DNA of 64,000 nt from Corallincola holothuriorum (GTDB lineage Bacteria; Pseudomonadota; Gammaproteobacteria; Enterobacterales; Neiellaceae): contig NZ_QPID01000011.1 of NCBI RefSeq assembly GCF_003336225.1, positions 119,344-183,343 on the forward strand, in the 5' to 3' direction. Every line of letters begins with the position of its first letter. Within the stretch, counting starts at the first letter, position 1. Below are positions 27,628 through 37,419 of the stretch, piece by piece. The translations under genes were made by a program, and so were the position numbers. Below the pieces are notes generated by a model. That model had not been told where the DNA came from, searched no databases, and saw only the letters and a program-made list of their open reading frames with translations.

Positions 27628-30216
27628 ATGCAGAACGAGGGTGATACTAAGAAGTATGCTAGCCTGATTGCTGGCTATCGTGATATCGATAGTCGGCGGT
27701 TTGACGAGATGTGGTCGAAAGAGGGAACGATTCAACCTCACTGGCGTGACTTTATGCGTGCGCAGGAACGTTTTGGGCCTGACGATATTGATGCGCGTAA
27801 GCTTGAGTTGGATGGTTTACTGCGTGAAAACGGCGTGACCTATAACGCCTATACCGAAGGTGCTAGCGACAACCGGCCCTGGGATCTCGACCCTTGCCCG
27901 CTGGTGTTGGCAGGTGACGAGTGGGGACAGTTGGAACCCGCTTTGATCCAGCGTGGTGAACTGCTTAACGCACTTTATAAAGATCTGTATGGCCCGCAGC
28001 GCTTGATGAAAGCGCGCATTCTCCCCCCTGATCTGATCTTTCAGCACCCTGGCTTTTGTCGTGCAGCGGTGGGCATGCCTCTGCCCGGTCAGTATGCGCT
28101 GGTGCAGAGTGCGTTTAACCTGGTGCGCGGTACTGATAAACAGTGGTGGGTGCTGTCGGATAGATTGCAGACCATGCAAGGAGCAGGCTACGCTCTGGAA
28201 ACCCGGTTGGCGATGTCTCGGGTTTACCCTAACCTCATTCGTCACTGCGAAGTTCAGCGTTTAGCTGAATATTTCCGTCATGCGCATCAGTCGCTGGTGG
28301 ACGCTGCTGAGGTGGATGATCCACATGTCGTGTTGCTTTCACCGGGTCCGAGTAACGAAAGTTATTTTGAAGATGCTTATCTGGCCAACTACCAAGGTTA
28401 CACCCTGGTACAAGGTGACGACTTGGTGGTTCGGGATGGCTATGTTTGGCTGAAAACTCTGCATGGTTTAAAAAAAGTCGATGTGATCCTGCGGCGCATT
28501 TCTGATCAGTTTTCTGATCCTCTGAGTCTGCGCCCTGATTCTTTTATTGGCGTCCCTGGGCTGATTGAGTCGATGCGCCAGCGCAAGGTGGTGGTGGTTA
28601 ACCCTATCGGTGGCTGGTTACTGGAAAGTCCCGGTCTTTACCCATTTTTAGAGCGCTGTTGCCAGTATTTGTTGGGGGAGCCATTAAAAATCCCTAGCGC
28701 GGCAACTTGGTGGTGTGGACAGCCGACAGCATTTGCGCATGTGATAAAAAATATCGACAAGATGGTGGTCAAGCATGTCAGCGAGCGTGCCGATATCGCA
28801 TTTGGACACCTGCTTTCAAAGCCGCAGCAACAGCAACTGATCGACCGTATTAAGCTGAACCCTGCTATGTATGTCGGCCAGCAGATGCTCAATGTATCGA
28901 CCATGCCCAGTTGGACCGATCAGCAGTTAAAGCCTAGGCATGGCTTCCTGCGCACCTTTATGAGTGCTTCACGTAGCGGTTATCAATTGATGCCTGGGGG
29001 CTTGGCATGTGTAGCGAGAGAGCAGGGTCAAAGCGTGGTGAATACCCAAGCGGGTGCGGTTAATAAGGATACTTGGGTACGGGCGTCAGAAGCGATGCCA
29101 CTGCGACCCTATGCGCCGAAGGAGCATGGCGCTGCGGTACAGGAGCGGGAGCTGCGAGTTATCTCTAGCCGCACCGCGGAAAACTTGTTCTGGTTAGGAC
29201 GTTACAGTCAGCGGGCTGAAATGGTCGCCCGGATCATGCGGCAGGTGATCAACAGTTTTTATGATGAATTTAGCGAACAAGGCCAGCCCCTCGCCAGCGC
29301 GGGTAAATTGATGGCGGCACTGCGTCAGTTCACTGATGATTTGCCGTTGATAGCTGACACTGGGGCGGAGGTCGATCTAAACCAAAGCCAATCCCAGTCA
29401 CAAAGCCAAACCCAAACCCAATCCCCAGATATCACCGCCGAGCTTTATAATATCGCGGTCGATAAAAACATGAGTCGTGGCATGCATAGCATCTTGGCGT
29501 CGCTGCATCGCTCCGCCTTTCATAGCCGTGATGTCTGGTCCAATGATAGTTGGCGGGTGATTGATGATATTGGTGAAGTGGTTACTAAGCTAAGGGGGCA
29601 CAGCAGTCTCGGATCGCTGCAGCGCGGCTTGGATAAGTTGCTAAGTTCGCTCATGGCACTAAACGGTTTGATCGCTGACAGTATGAATCACGACGATGGT
29701 TGGCGAATGCTTGATATCGGGCGGCTATTGGAACGCACGATAAATTTGAGCCATTTGCTGGAATTCACTGTGTCTTGCAAGGTCAGCGACAATGAAACTG
29801 AAGTGCTGACGGCCTTACTGTCGGCCAATGACAACGAGATGAATTATCGACGCTATTATCGTGGCGAAATGGATGCTCAATCGGTACTTGATTATGTGCT
29901 GCTGAATCGCTTCAACCCCCGAGGTATGGTGTACCAACTGGATCATCTGCAGCAACATATCAGGCAAATTTTTGTTGACGATGGTAGCCAAATATCCGCG
30001 GCTGAGCGTTCGGTGCTATCAGCGTATTCGCAAGTGCAGTTGGCGGATGTATCGCAACTTGTCTTAGAGAATGAAGTACATTGTCGTCCCAGCTTAACGC
30101 AATTAATGAAACATATTCAGCAGTCACTTGAAGTGACCTCGAGCGAATTATCCAATGAGTGCTTTGTTCATTCGCAAAAGTCGCGCAGCAGTGAATGGTC
30201 AGGGAGTGAATCGTGA
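27628..30216 (+). CDS. Fused ATP-grasp / alpha-E protein, 862 aa
   Basis: This is a natural fusion of the two preceding types. Residues ~1-490 are a circularly permuted ATP-grasp domain (FNLVRGTDKQWWVLSDR; VVLLSPGPSNESYFEDAYL; then MVVKHVSERAD-AFG). Residues ~511-830 are an alpha-E domain, starting ISSRTAENLFWLGRYSQRAE. A low-complexity stretch ([17 protein letters not shown], ~587-603) sits inside the alpha-E part and may be a flexible loop. Sequence differs clearly from the separate copies, so this is an old paralogue rather than a recent duplication. The last four bases overlap the start of the transglutaminase gene. Confidence 0.88.
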   Translation: MQNEGDTKKYASLIAGYRDIDSRRFDEMWSKEGTIQPHWRDFMRAQERFGPDDIDARKLELDGLLRENGVTYNAYTEGASDNRPWDLDPCPLVLAGDEWGQLEPALIQRGELLNALYKDLYGPQRLMKARILPPDLIFQHPGFCRAAVGMPLPGQYALVQSAFNLVRGTDKQWWVLSDRLQTMQGAGYALETRLAMSRVYPNLIRHCEVQRLAEYFRHAHQSLVDAAEVDDPHVVLLSPGPSNESYFEDAYLANYQGYTLVQGDDLVVRDGYVWLKTLHGLKKVDVILRRISDQFSDPLSLRPDSFIGVPGLIESMRQRKVVVVNPIGGWLLESPGLYPFLERCCQYLLGEPLKIPSAATWWCGQPTAFAHVIKNIDKMVVKHVSERADIAFGHLLSKPQQQQLIDRIKLNPAMYVGQQMLNVSTMPSWTDQQLKPRHGFLRTFMSASRSGYQLMPGGLACVAREQGQSVVNTQAGAVNKDTWVRASEAMPLRPYAPKEHGAAVQERELRVISSRTAENLFWLGRYSQRAEMVARIMRQVINSFYDEFSEQGQPLASAGKLMAALRQFTDDLPLIADTGAEVDLNQSQSQSQSQTQTQSPDITAELYNIAVDKNMSRGMHSILASLHRSAFHSRDVWSNDSWRVIDDIGEVVTKLRGHSSLGSLQRGLDKLLSSLMALNGLIADSMNHDDGWRMLDIGRLLERTINLSHLLEFTVSCKVSDNETEVLTALLSANDNEMNYRRYYRGEMDAQSVLDYVLLNRFNPRGMVYQLDHLQQHIRQIFVDDGSQISAAERSVLSAYSQVQLADVSQLVLENEVHCRPSLTQLMKHIQQSLEVTSSELSNECFVHSQKSRSSEWSGSES

Positions 30217-31133
30217 GCATCTATTACCGTATTGAGCACACTACGACTTACGATTACCCCTCTGATATTAGTTATGGCCAAAATTTAGGATGTTTGATCC
30301 CTCGTACCGAAGCATTGCAAAAGGTATTGAGTTGGCAGTTAACTACAGATCCTTTAATCCATGGCCATACTCGCCATACTGACTACTTCGGTAATGATCA
30401 GACCTATTTCGCAGTAGAGCAGCGGCACCAGCGTTTAGCGGTGACCTCGACCAGCTTGGTGCATGTGATGCAACGCCAGGAGTCGTTGCTGGCGGATATG
30501 CCTTGGGAGCTGGTGGCTAAACGCTTGGCTGAACCCTCTTCTGAAGAAGAGGTACTCGCGCGCCAGTTCTGTTTTGCTTCTCCGCGGGTGGAAAATAACG
30601 CTCAGTGTGGAGAGCTCGCCCGAGCTTGCTTTCAGCCGGGGGTAGGTATTTTGCAGGCTTCTACCGCGTTAATGGCGAAGATATTCGAAGAGTTTAACTA
30701 TTCTCCGGCAGCGACCGACGTAGACTCATCGGTGGCAGAAGTAGTAAAGCATCGGCAAGGGGTTTGTCAGGACTTTGCCCATGTAGCGATTTCCGGCTTG
30801 CGTGGCTTAGGGCTCGCCGCTGGCTACGTCAGCGGCTATCTAGAGACGCTGCCGGCACCGGGTAAACCTAAGCTACGCGGTGCCGATGCCTCCCACGCCT
30901 GGTTCAGTGTGTTTATTCCCGGTTGTGGCTGGATCGACTTTGATCCGACCAACAATGTTATTCCTAAAGGGCAGCATATTGTGGTTGCTCGCGGGCGAGA
31001 CTTTGGTGATGTCACGCCACTAAAAGGGGTCTATCTGGGGAACTCGGTACCGGAACTGTCGGTGTCGGTGGATGTGAATCGTATTCCTAAAGAGAAAGCG
31101 CTGGCGCTCGCGAACACAGTGGTCACCCCTTAA
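30213..31133 (+). CDS. Transglutaminase-like protein, 306 aa
   Basis: A cysteine-protease-fold protein of the bacterial transglutaminase-like type. The N-terminal ~80 residues form the usual beta domain (YYRIEHTTTYDYPSDIS). The catalytic triad is Cys185 (QGVCQDFAH), His228 (ADASHAWFS) and Asp244 (WIDFDPTNN). These enzymes cut or transfer amide bonds at Gln. The start is GTG 30213, overlapping the previous stop by four bases and preceded by AGGGAG. It is the last gene of the plus-strand run, so it is translationally coupled to the ATP-grasp/alpha-E fusion. Confidence 0.9.
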   Translation: MSIYYRIEHTTTYDYPSDISYGQNLGCLIPRTEALQKVLSWQLTTDPLIHGHTRHTDYFGNDQTYFAVEQRHQRLAVTSTSLVHVMQRQESLLADMPWELVAKRLAEPSSEEEVLARQFCFASPRVENNAQCGELARACFQPGVGILQASTALMAKIFEEFNYSPAATDVDSSVAEVVKHRQGVCQDFAHVAISGLRGLGLAAGYVSGYLETLPAPGKPKLRGADASHAWFSVFIPGCGWIDFDPTNNVIPKGQHIVVARGRDFGDVTPLKGVYLGNSVPELSVSVDVNRIPKEKALALANTVVTP

Positions 31134-31147
31134 GGGCGGCCACTGTG
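31115..31147. terminator. Bidirectional terminator-like palindrome over the transglutaminase stop
   Basis: An imperfect 33-bp palindrome, CACAGTGG ... CCACTGTG with a central CCTTAAGG, spans the TAA stop (31131-31133) between the two convergent genes. It should form a strong stem in RNA of either strand. There is no T run, so termination may rely on other features. Confidence 0.5.
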
Positions 31148-31159
31148 CTATTGCTGAGG

Positions 31160-34100
31160 TTAGTATTTCGGCTTGCGCCTTAGATCCAGAGTGGTGGGAT
31201 ATTCATGGTTGGTGCTTTCCTCTGGTGGCACCACAAAATCAGAGATAGCATCGTGTTGTTTGAATCCTCGTTTAGCGACGGCTGGTGACCAGGTTTCGGT
31301 GTTGACAGTGACCGTGGCTGGAGAATGGCCGTGGTCCCAATATCTGGCAATGCGACGCCCTTCCGCTTCAAAGGCATTGACTGGGAATGTGTCAGGATTT
31401 CGCCCGCCGGGGTGGCTGACATGGTAAGTAAAGCCACCCAATGAGCGCCCTGACCAGGTATCAAACAGATCGAAAGTGAGGGGGGCATGGATCCCTATGG
31501 TTGGATGTAACGAAGAGGGAGCTTGCCAAGCTATATAGCGGACACCAGCGATAAATTCACCCTTGGTCACCGTTTCTTTTAACGGCACCCGCCGTCCGTT
31601 ACAGGTCAATACGTAGCGGTTGCTAACGATATTGGTTAACTTTACCTGTACCCGTTCCAGTGATGAATCGACGTAGCGAGCGGTACCGGTTGACGAAGAT
31701 TCTTCTCCCAACACATTCCATGGCTCGATGGCAGTGCGCAACTCCATCTGTATATCGTCTATTTGGCGCACGCCACAGGTGGGAAAACGGAACTCAAAGA
31801 ACGGCGCAAACCAGCTCGGGTCAAAGTTGAATCCTGCATTCTGCAGGTCGCGACAGATACCATTGATATCCTGCTGCACGAAGTAGGGCAGGAGAAATTT
31901 GTCATGCAGTTCGGTGCCCCAACGCACTAAAGGCTTGTGGTATGGCTGCTGCCAGAACCAAACCAGCAGCGTGCGCAGTAACAGCATTTGCATCAAGCTC
32001 ATACGGGAGTGTGGAGGCATCTCAAAGCCGCGAAACTCGACAATACCAAGGCGGCCTGTTGCCGAATCTGGCGAGTAAAGTTTATCGATACAGAACTCTG
32101 CACGGTGGGTATTACCAGTTAGATCTGTCAGCAAGTGTCGCAGTAGGCGGTCAACTAACCAGGGTTGGGGCACGTCACCGGAGGGCATGTTTGAGAAGGC
32201 TATCTCTAGCTCATACAGAGACTCATCTCTGGCTTCGTCGACCCGTGGTGCCTGACTTGTTGGTCCGATAAACAGGCCGGAAAAAAGATAAGAGAGTCCG
32301 GGGTGGTGCTGCCAGTAAGTAATAAAACTGCGTAGTACATCCGGGCGACGTAGAAAGGGGCTGGTTGCCGGTGTGCTGCTACCCAAGGTGACATGGTTAC
32401 CACCGCCCGTTCCAGTATGCCTGCCATCGAGCATGAATTTATCGGTGCCAAGGCGCGACTCTCGTGCCAGTTTGTATAGGTCACTGGTCCGTTCTACCAG
32501 CTGTGGCCAGGTTGATGAAGGGTGGATATTGACTTCGATGACGCCGGGATCTGGGGTCACCGCAAATTTTTCTACCCGTGGATCGTGGGGGGGCGTATAG
32601 CCCTCTAATACCACCGCAATGTCGAGTTTATTTGCCACGGCTTCAATGGCATTACACAGTGCGATGTAGTCTTCCATATGGGTCAGCGGTGGCATAAACA
32701 GATAGAGCAAACCGTCGCGGATCTCGATGCTAATGGCTTGCTTGACCAGCGCTTCACTGACATAGCCCGCTTGCGCTGCCATGTAATCACTGTTTTCGAA
32801 TTGCGCTGGTATATCGAATGGGTCTCGCTCTGGGATTGGCGCGGCGTCGCCTAAACTATCTAAAGGTAGGCGATAGCCAAGGGGGGAATCGCCGGGGATA
32901 AGAAAGCAATAATCGCGCTTAAATTTCCAATGGCAACTTTGCCATTTAGCGGAGGCTGGATCCCATAACAGCGGGAGTACGTAACCCGCTACTTTATCCA
33001 AACCCCGTTCCATCTTCTTTAAGAACCCTTTGCGGCTAATGGCGTTTAAAAGTTCAGGTGACTTAGGGCTAAGCTCTTGGGGTAGGTTACCCTCCTGCCA
33101 CAAGTGATAGAGCATGTCTTCATAGGCTGGAATGAAACAATCAGGCTGAAGCCCAAGTTGGATGGAAAGGGCATCAGCAAACGTTTTTGCTTCTTTTTCA
33201 CCGTAATCATACTCAGCGTTGATGTCCGCCAGTAGCTTGGGGTTGCGCCAAAACGCGGCGCCATCTTTACGCCAGTAACAGGCATATTGCCAGCGGGGCA
33301 GGGGCTCTCCGGGGTACCACTTACCTTGACCATAATGACGCATTGCACCGTGGGCGTAGTGCTCGGTCATTTTCAGAAACAGTTGATGTGCCAAACGACG
33401 CTTATCTTCGCCGTCAGCGCCAGTATTCCACTGGTCACTTTCCATATCGTCGATAGAGATAAAAGTAGGCTCGCCGCCCATGGTCAGTTGAATGTCATGT
33501 TCATTAAGCAGTTTATCGACCCTTAAACCCAACTGATTTATTTCCGACCATTGGCTATCGCTGTAAGGCTTTGTGACGCGAGGGGTTTCATGGACACGGG
33601 TGACCTTGTTGTAGAAGTTGAATTCGGTTTCGGCAGGATCAACACCGCCAGTGACAGGAGCTGCACTGCTGGGCTCTGGCGTACATGCCAGAGGGATATG
33701 GCCCTCACCCGCAAATAATCCCGAGGTCGGATCTAAGCCAATCCAACCGGCACCGGGAATATATACCTCGGTCCAGGCATGCAGATCGGTAAAGTCTTCG
33801 TCCGGCCCACTGGGGCCATCGAGGGATTTTTCATCCGTAGTTAACTGCACCAGATAACCGGAAACAAAGCGCGCTGCTAAGCCTAGATGGCGCAATAATT
33901 GGACTAATAACCACGCAGAATCGCGACAGGAGCCTGATTTTTTCGCTAGGGTTTCAGCACAACTCTGAACCCCGTGTTCTAGGCGAATGGTGTAATCGAC
34001 CAGTTCATAAACCTTCTGGTTTACCGCCACTAGAAAATCGACAGTTAGCATTGAGGTCGACAGATCGACGCTTTTAACCAGCTTTTTAAACAGCATTGAT

Positions 34101-34468
34101 GATGATTCTTTGAGCAGATAAGGCTGTAACTCTTTGCTTAAACTCTCTTCATAGACGAATGGAAATTCGTCAGCGTATTCTTCAAGGAAAAAATCAAAGG
34201 GGTTGATCACTGTCATCTCGGCAACGACATCGACGGTGAATGAAAATTTCTTGGTTTTTTCTGGAAACACGACTCTGGCTAAATAGTTACCGAAAGGATC
34301 TTGTTGCCAATTGATATAGTGCTCTTCAGGGTGAATTTTTAGTGAGTAACTTTTTATCGGCGTGCGGCTATGGGCTGCGGGACGCAGGCGGAACACATGG
34401 GGACCAAGGGTGACAGCTTTGTCATATTTGTATTCGGTGTGGTGAGTAATACCGACAGTGATGGTCAT
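31160..34468 (-). CDS. Transglutaminase-DUF2126 protein, 1102 aa
   Basis: The N-terminal transglutaminase-like domain (~1-290) has the catalytic triad Cys181 (GSCRDSAW), His230 (TDLHAWTEVYIPG) and Asp246 (IGLDPTSG). The C-terminal ~750 residues are DUF2126, which covers the rest of the protein and carries QLTMGGEPTFISIDD, ATPGLSYLFSGLF-like and GNHVTLGSSTPATSPFL segments. DUF2126 has been placed among predicted amide-ligating enzymes, but no activity is proven. The gene converges on the transglutaminase gene with 26 bases between stops. It is of typical length for the family. A role in the same pathway as the other cluster genes is inferred from recurring co-occurrence in many genomes. Confidence 0.88.
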   Translation of the reverse strand: MTITVGITHHTEYKYDKAVTLGPHVFRLRPAAHSRTPIKSYSLKIHPEEHYINWQQDPFGNYLARVVFPEKTKKFSFTVDVVAEMTVINPFDFFLEEYADEFPFVYEESLSKELQPYLLKESSSMLFKKLVKSVDLSTSMLTVDFLVAVNQKVYELVDYTIRLEHGVQSCAETLAKKSGSCRDSAWLLVQLLRHLGLAARFVSGYLVQLTTDEKSLDGPSGPDEDFTDLHAWTEVYIPGAGWIGLDPTSGLFAGEGHIPLACTPEPSSAAPVTGGVDPAETEFNFYNKVTRVHETPRVTKPYSDSQWSEINQLGLRVDKLLNEHDIQLTMGGEPTFISIDDMESDQWNTGADGEDKRRLAHQLFLKMTEHYAHGAMRHYGQGKWYPGEPLPRWQYACYWRKDGAAFWRNPKLLADINAEYDYGEKEAKTFADALSIQLGLQPDCFIPAYEDMLYHLWQEGNLPQELSPKSPELLNAISRKGFLKKMERGLDKVAGYVLPLLWDPASAKWQSCHWKFKRDYCFLIPGDSPLGYRLPLDSLGDAAPIPERDPFDIPAQFENSDYMAAQAGYVSEALVKQAISIEIRDGLLYLFMPPLTHMEDYIALCNAIEAVANKLDIAVVLEGYTPPHDPRVEKFAVTPDPGVIEVNIHPSSTWPQLVERTSDLYKLARESRLGTDKFMLDGRHTGTGGGNHVTLGSSTPATSPFLRRPDVLRSFITYWQHHPGLSYLFSGLFIGPTSQAPRVDEARDESLYELEIAFSNMPSGDVPQPWLVDRLLRHLLTDLTGNTHRAEFCIDKLYSPDSATGRLGIVEFRGFEMPPHSRMSLMQMLLLRTLLVWFWQQPYHKPLVRWGTELHDKFLLPYFVQQDINGICRDLQNAGFNFDPSWFAPFFEFRFPTCGVRQIDDIQMELRTAIEPWNVLGEESSSTGTARYVDSSLERVQVKLTNIVSNRYVLTCNGRRVPLKETVTKGEFIAGVRYIAWQAPSSLHPTIGIHAPLTFDLFDTWSGRSLGGFTYHVSHPGGRNPDTFPVNAFEAEGRRIARYWDHGHSPATVTVNTETWSPAVAKRGFKQHDAISDFVVPPEESTNHEYPTTLDLRRKPKY

Positions 34469-35141
34469 CTGATATGCCTTTCCCTTTGATTACGAGTAAA
34501 CGTATGTTTCTGCAAAAATACTATTTCACAGCATCATTATGACGTTGGACGCTTTGCTTAAAGTTGCCCGTTAACTATGCCGTTAACCTACAAATATCGC
34601 GCCAATATGATGGTGACTGGATTTATCATCAGCAGTCGCTGTTGAATGGCGCTGATTTAGCATTTTGCTGCGACTTTTCCGACCAGATCTGGCGTTAGCG
34701 AACAAAGTTAGCGTTAATGATGGCTCATAATTAGTTTTGAGTTTGCAGTATGCGCCACTTTGACTCGCTTGGCGGCGGCTTTTTGCACCAACATCGTGCT
34801 AATGACGGGTGAGTTTTTGTCGATAGTGAGCAGATAACCGGCGTTTGATATTTGCTTTATATTTGACCATGTTAAGTCAATCACGTTAGTTAAACTCGAA
34901 ATATCAAAACGTTAGTTTTGCGGCTATGTTAATAATATGGACTGAAAGTTCCGCTTTCCGTTACTACGATGACAACAAGCTATTATCATTTTTGTAAATA
35001 GCGTGAGTGCCTCAGTCTTGTTCGGCGCACCTCTTCGATGGGATTGCTTGAGCACTGAGCACTGAGCACTTAGCAATGAGTACTGTTTCGCCACGATCAA
35101 TTTGTGTGGGGCGACTGGGTTATTCCCTAGGGGAACTCTGA
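34469..35141. other. Long intergenic region between DUF2126 gene and efflux operon
   Basis: A 673-base gap with no gene I can support. It must carry the divergent promoters. It contains a direct repeat CCGTTAAC twice with 4 bases between (near 34570-34590) and a triple heptamer listed separately. The nearby short open frames read through simple repeats and look like chance. Confidence 0.4.
35050..35070. repeat. Triple heptamer GAGCACT
   Basis: GAGCACT is repeated three times without gap, followed by the diverged copies TAGCAAT and GAGTACT, about 80 bases before the efflux operon. Period-7 repeats are not typical of operators but may affect bending. Confidence 0.6.
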
Positions 35142-37346
35142 GTGAGCTTGAAATCAACTGAGCGCATGCAAATACCGCCGCTATCTGCCAAGGCTAAGCA
35201 TTCTATAAAGTTTGGCTTGGCGATGGTGATCAGCTATTTCCTTGCGTTGAACTTTTCCTGGATGAGCCCAACATGGGCTGCAGTCGCAGTGGCAATGATT
35301 GCGCTCCCTACCGCTGGCCAGTCTCTCGCCAAAGGAATGTTAAGGGCAAAGGGCACCTTTATTGCCTTTGCTGCCGGTCTGTTTTTCCTCGCTATGTTTC
35401 CCCAAGATCGTTGGTTGTTAATGATCGCAGTGACCCCTTACTTAGCGTTCGTTACTTATAAAATGACCGGTAAAGATGGTCAGTACGCTTGGTTTGTCGC
35501 TGGCTTCGTTGCCTTAATGATCTTAACGGCAGGGCCAGGGGAACCAGGACATGCGTTTCTGTTTGCCGCATACCGGGTGTTAGAGACATTGATCGGCATT
35601 CTCATCTGGACCTTGATATCGGTGTTTATTTGGCCGGTGAGCAATCGCAACGCATTGCATGAACTGAGCGAGCGTCTCATTGAATCTGAACGAATGGCGC
35701 TTGATCATTATCGGGCGCAGCTATTCGGGCGTGAGACCGAACAAGACGCTATGGTGAGCTTTCAGTCTTGTGAGACGCTTATTGCGCAACTGAAGCAAAC
35801 GGTGGATGCGGCTGGCGCAGAAAGCTATGACGTAAGAATGGCAAAGGCTGAGTGGCAACGACTACAGCTCCTGTCTAAATCATTTGTCAGTATGGGAAGG
35901 CGCTTTGATGGGGGGATCGTCGACTTACATCAGGTCGACGTTGCCAAGGCGTTACCAAATATTGATGTGTACTTGGCTGAAATATCCGCTCATTTGCAAC
36001 TGGTGGGTGATTTTCTGCGGGGCGATAGCGTCAATCTATCTGATGGCGTGAAGCCACTAGTGGTTGAGCAAAGCTATATTGATGGACTTAATCACTTTCA
36101 ACGTGCTGCGATCGCCGTGGCGATTAAAGAGCTGTCACATTGTGCGAGTATTGTCAGCAGCATCATTGATTGTGTTACCAACATTAAAGCGTATGAGCGT
36201 GGTGGTGAACAGCAGAACCGCCAAGGATCAGAAAACCCTGTTGATAAAAAAATAGTACCTTTGGGTTTTGCTTTGACGCCACTGGATCCGGATCGGATTC
36301 GATACTGTTTTTTTACCGTGGTGTCATTGTGGGTCGGCTTCCTTATCTGGATCTATATTGACCCGCCTGGGCATGTCAGCTGGCCTTACTTTTTACCGAA
36401 CATTGCTTTGGCTGCGATGCAAATGCCGCAGATGAAATTTAAACAGGCCAAAGTATGGGGAATTGCATATATCTGCTTAATGCCAGTATATATTTTCATC
36501 ATGCCTGAGCTTTCGCAATTCTGGCAATTAGCCATTTTGCTATTTGTTTTGTGTGCGCTTATTTCCTACATTTTGCCGCCTCTGATTGCGATCGCCTTTT
36601 ACCTGGGAATGTTCAATATGTTGGGTATTACTAATACCCAACACTATGATGTCGCCGCCATGATGAACACCGTGGTGTTTACGGTGACCGCTTTGGTAAT
36701 CATTTATGGGTTATCTCATATTGCTGGTTCACCTCGCCCACATAAAGTCTGCTTGAAGATGCTTAATCGCTACTTTCATAGCAGTGGGGTGGTACTTGCA
36801 TCGTTGGCTGAACCCAACGCTAAGCGTTCTTTTTTTGCCCGCCAGCGGCTCGCTTATCATCAGCAAGAGGTGCGCACATTACCTGCCAAACTGATCGCTT
36901 GGAGTCCGCAGATTGACGGTAAACAATTATCTGATGATGGACGTATGAAATTGCCATCTCTGATTTCAACGCTGGAGATGATGTCACTTCGAATTGATGA
37001 TCTTTATCGTCTTCGCCAAACGGTATTCGCTGCTCCCTTGGCTGGTGCGGTGAATGAAGAGATTGCAGAGTGGCGGCGAGCATTGGCTCGAACATTTGGT
37101 CATTTGGCGAAGGGTAAAGCGTTGGACTCTGTAGACAAAATCAGCTTGTTGCTGCAAGCGCGGTTGCAGAGATTGGATAGGTGTTGTGAGACAGCTATCA
37201 ATCAATGTAATCGAGCGAATGATGAAGAGCTCAAGCATCTCTATGTTGTGCTTGGCTGCTATCGTAATTTGTCGCAGGTGACCCTGGCATATATTGGCTT
37301 GTCGCAGCAATTTGATTGGCAAATGCTACACGAAGAACATTTTTAG
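35142..37346 (+). CDS. FUSC-family inner-membrane efflux protein (AaeB-like), 734 aa
   Basis: This has the FUSC/AaeB architecture: two membrane halves, each with about six segments (~20-170 and ~385-540), and a cytosolic region after each. Conserved segments include FALNFSW-like FLALNFSWMSPTWAAVAVAM in the first half and LWVGFLIWIYIDPPGHVSWP in the second. AaeB is the inner-membrane pump for aromatic carboxylic acids. The next two genes encode its usual partners, AaeX- and AaeA-like. The start is GTG 35142, with AGGGGAA six bases upstream; ATG 35166 is possible. Confidence 0.88.
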   Translation: MSLKSTERMQIPPLSAKAKHSIKFGLAMVISYFLALNFSWMSPTWAAVAVAMIALPTAGQSLAKGMLRAKGTFIAFAAGLFFLAMFPQDRWLLMIAVTPYLAFVTYKMTGKDGQYAWFVAGFVALMILTAGPGEPGHAFLFAAYRVLETLIGILIWTLISVFIWPVSNRNALHELSERLIESERMALDHYRAQLFGRETEQDAMVSFQSCETLIAQLKQTVDAAGAESYDVRMAKAEWQRLQLLSKSFVSMGRRFDGGIVDLHQVDVAKALPNIDVYLAEISAHLQLVGDFLRGDSVNLSDGVKPLVVEQSYIDGLNHFQRAAIAVAIKELSHCASIVSSIIDCVTNIKAYERGGEQQNRQGSENPVDKKIVPLGFALTPLDPDRIRYCFFTVVSLWVGFLIWIYIDPPGHVSWPYFLPNIALAAMQMPQMKFKQAKVWGIAYICLMPVYIFIMPELSQFWQLAILLFVLCALISYILPPLIAIAFYLGMFNMLGITNTQHYDVAAMMNTVVFTVTALVIIYGLSHIAGSPRPHKVCLKMLNRYFHSSGVVLASLAEPNAKRSFFARQRLAYHQQEVRTLPAKLIAWSPQIDGKQLSDDGRMKLPSLISTLEMMSLRIDDLYRLRQTVFAAPLAGAVNEEIAEWRRALARTFGHLAKGKALDSVDKISLLLQARLQRLDRCCETAINQCNRANDEELKHLYVVLGCYRNLSQVTLAYIGLSQQFDWQMLHEEHF

Positions 37347-37419
37347 CTTTTGGCCTGACTCGCTAGCTTGCGTCACTCGTCAATGCTGGCTCAGTTGTTG
37401 GAGCAAAGGAAGGTACTTG

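Noticed and set aside
34924..35157. Minus-strand frame of 77 codons in the 673-bp gap
   Set aside because: It reads through the GAGCACT repeat and its peptide is repeat-derived.
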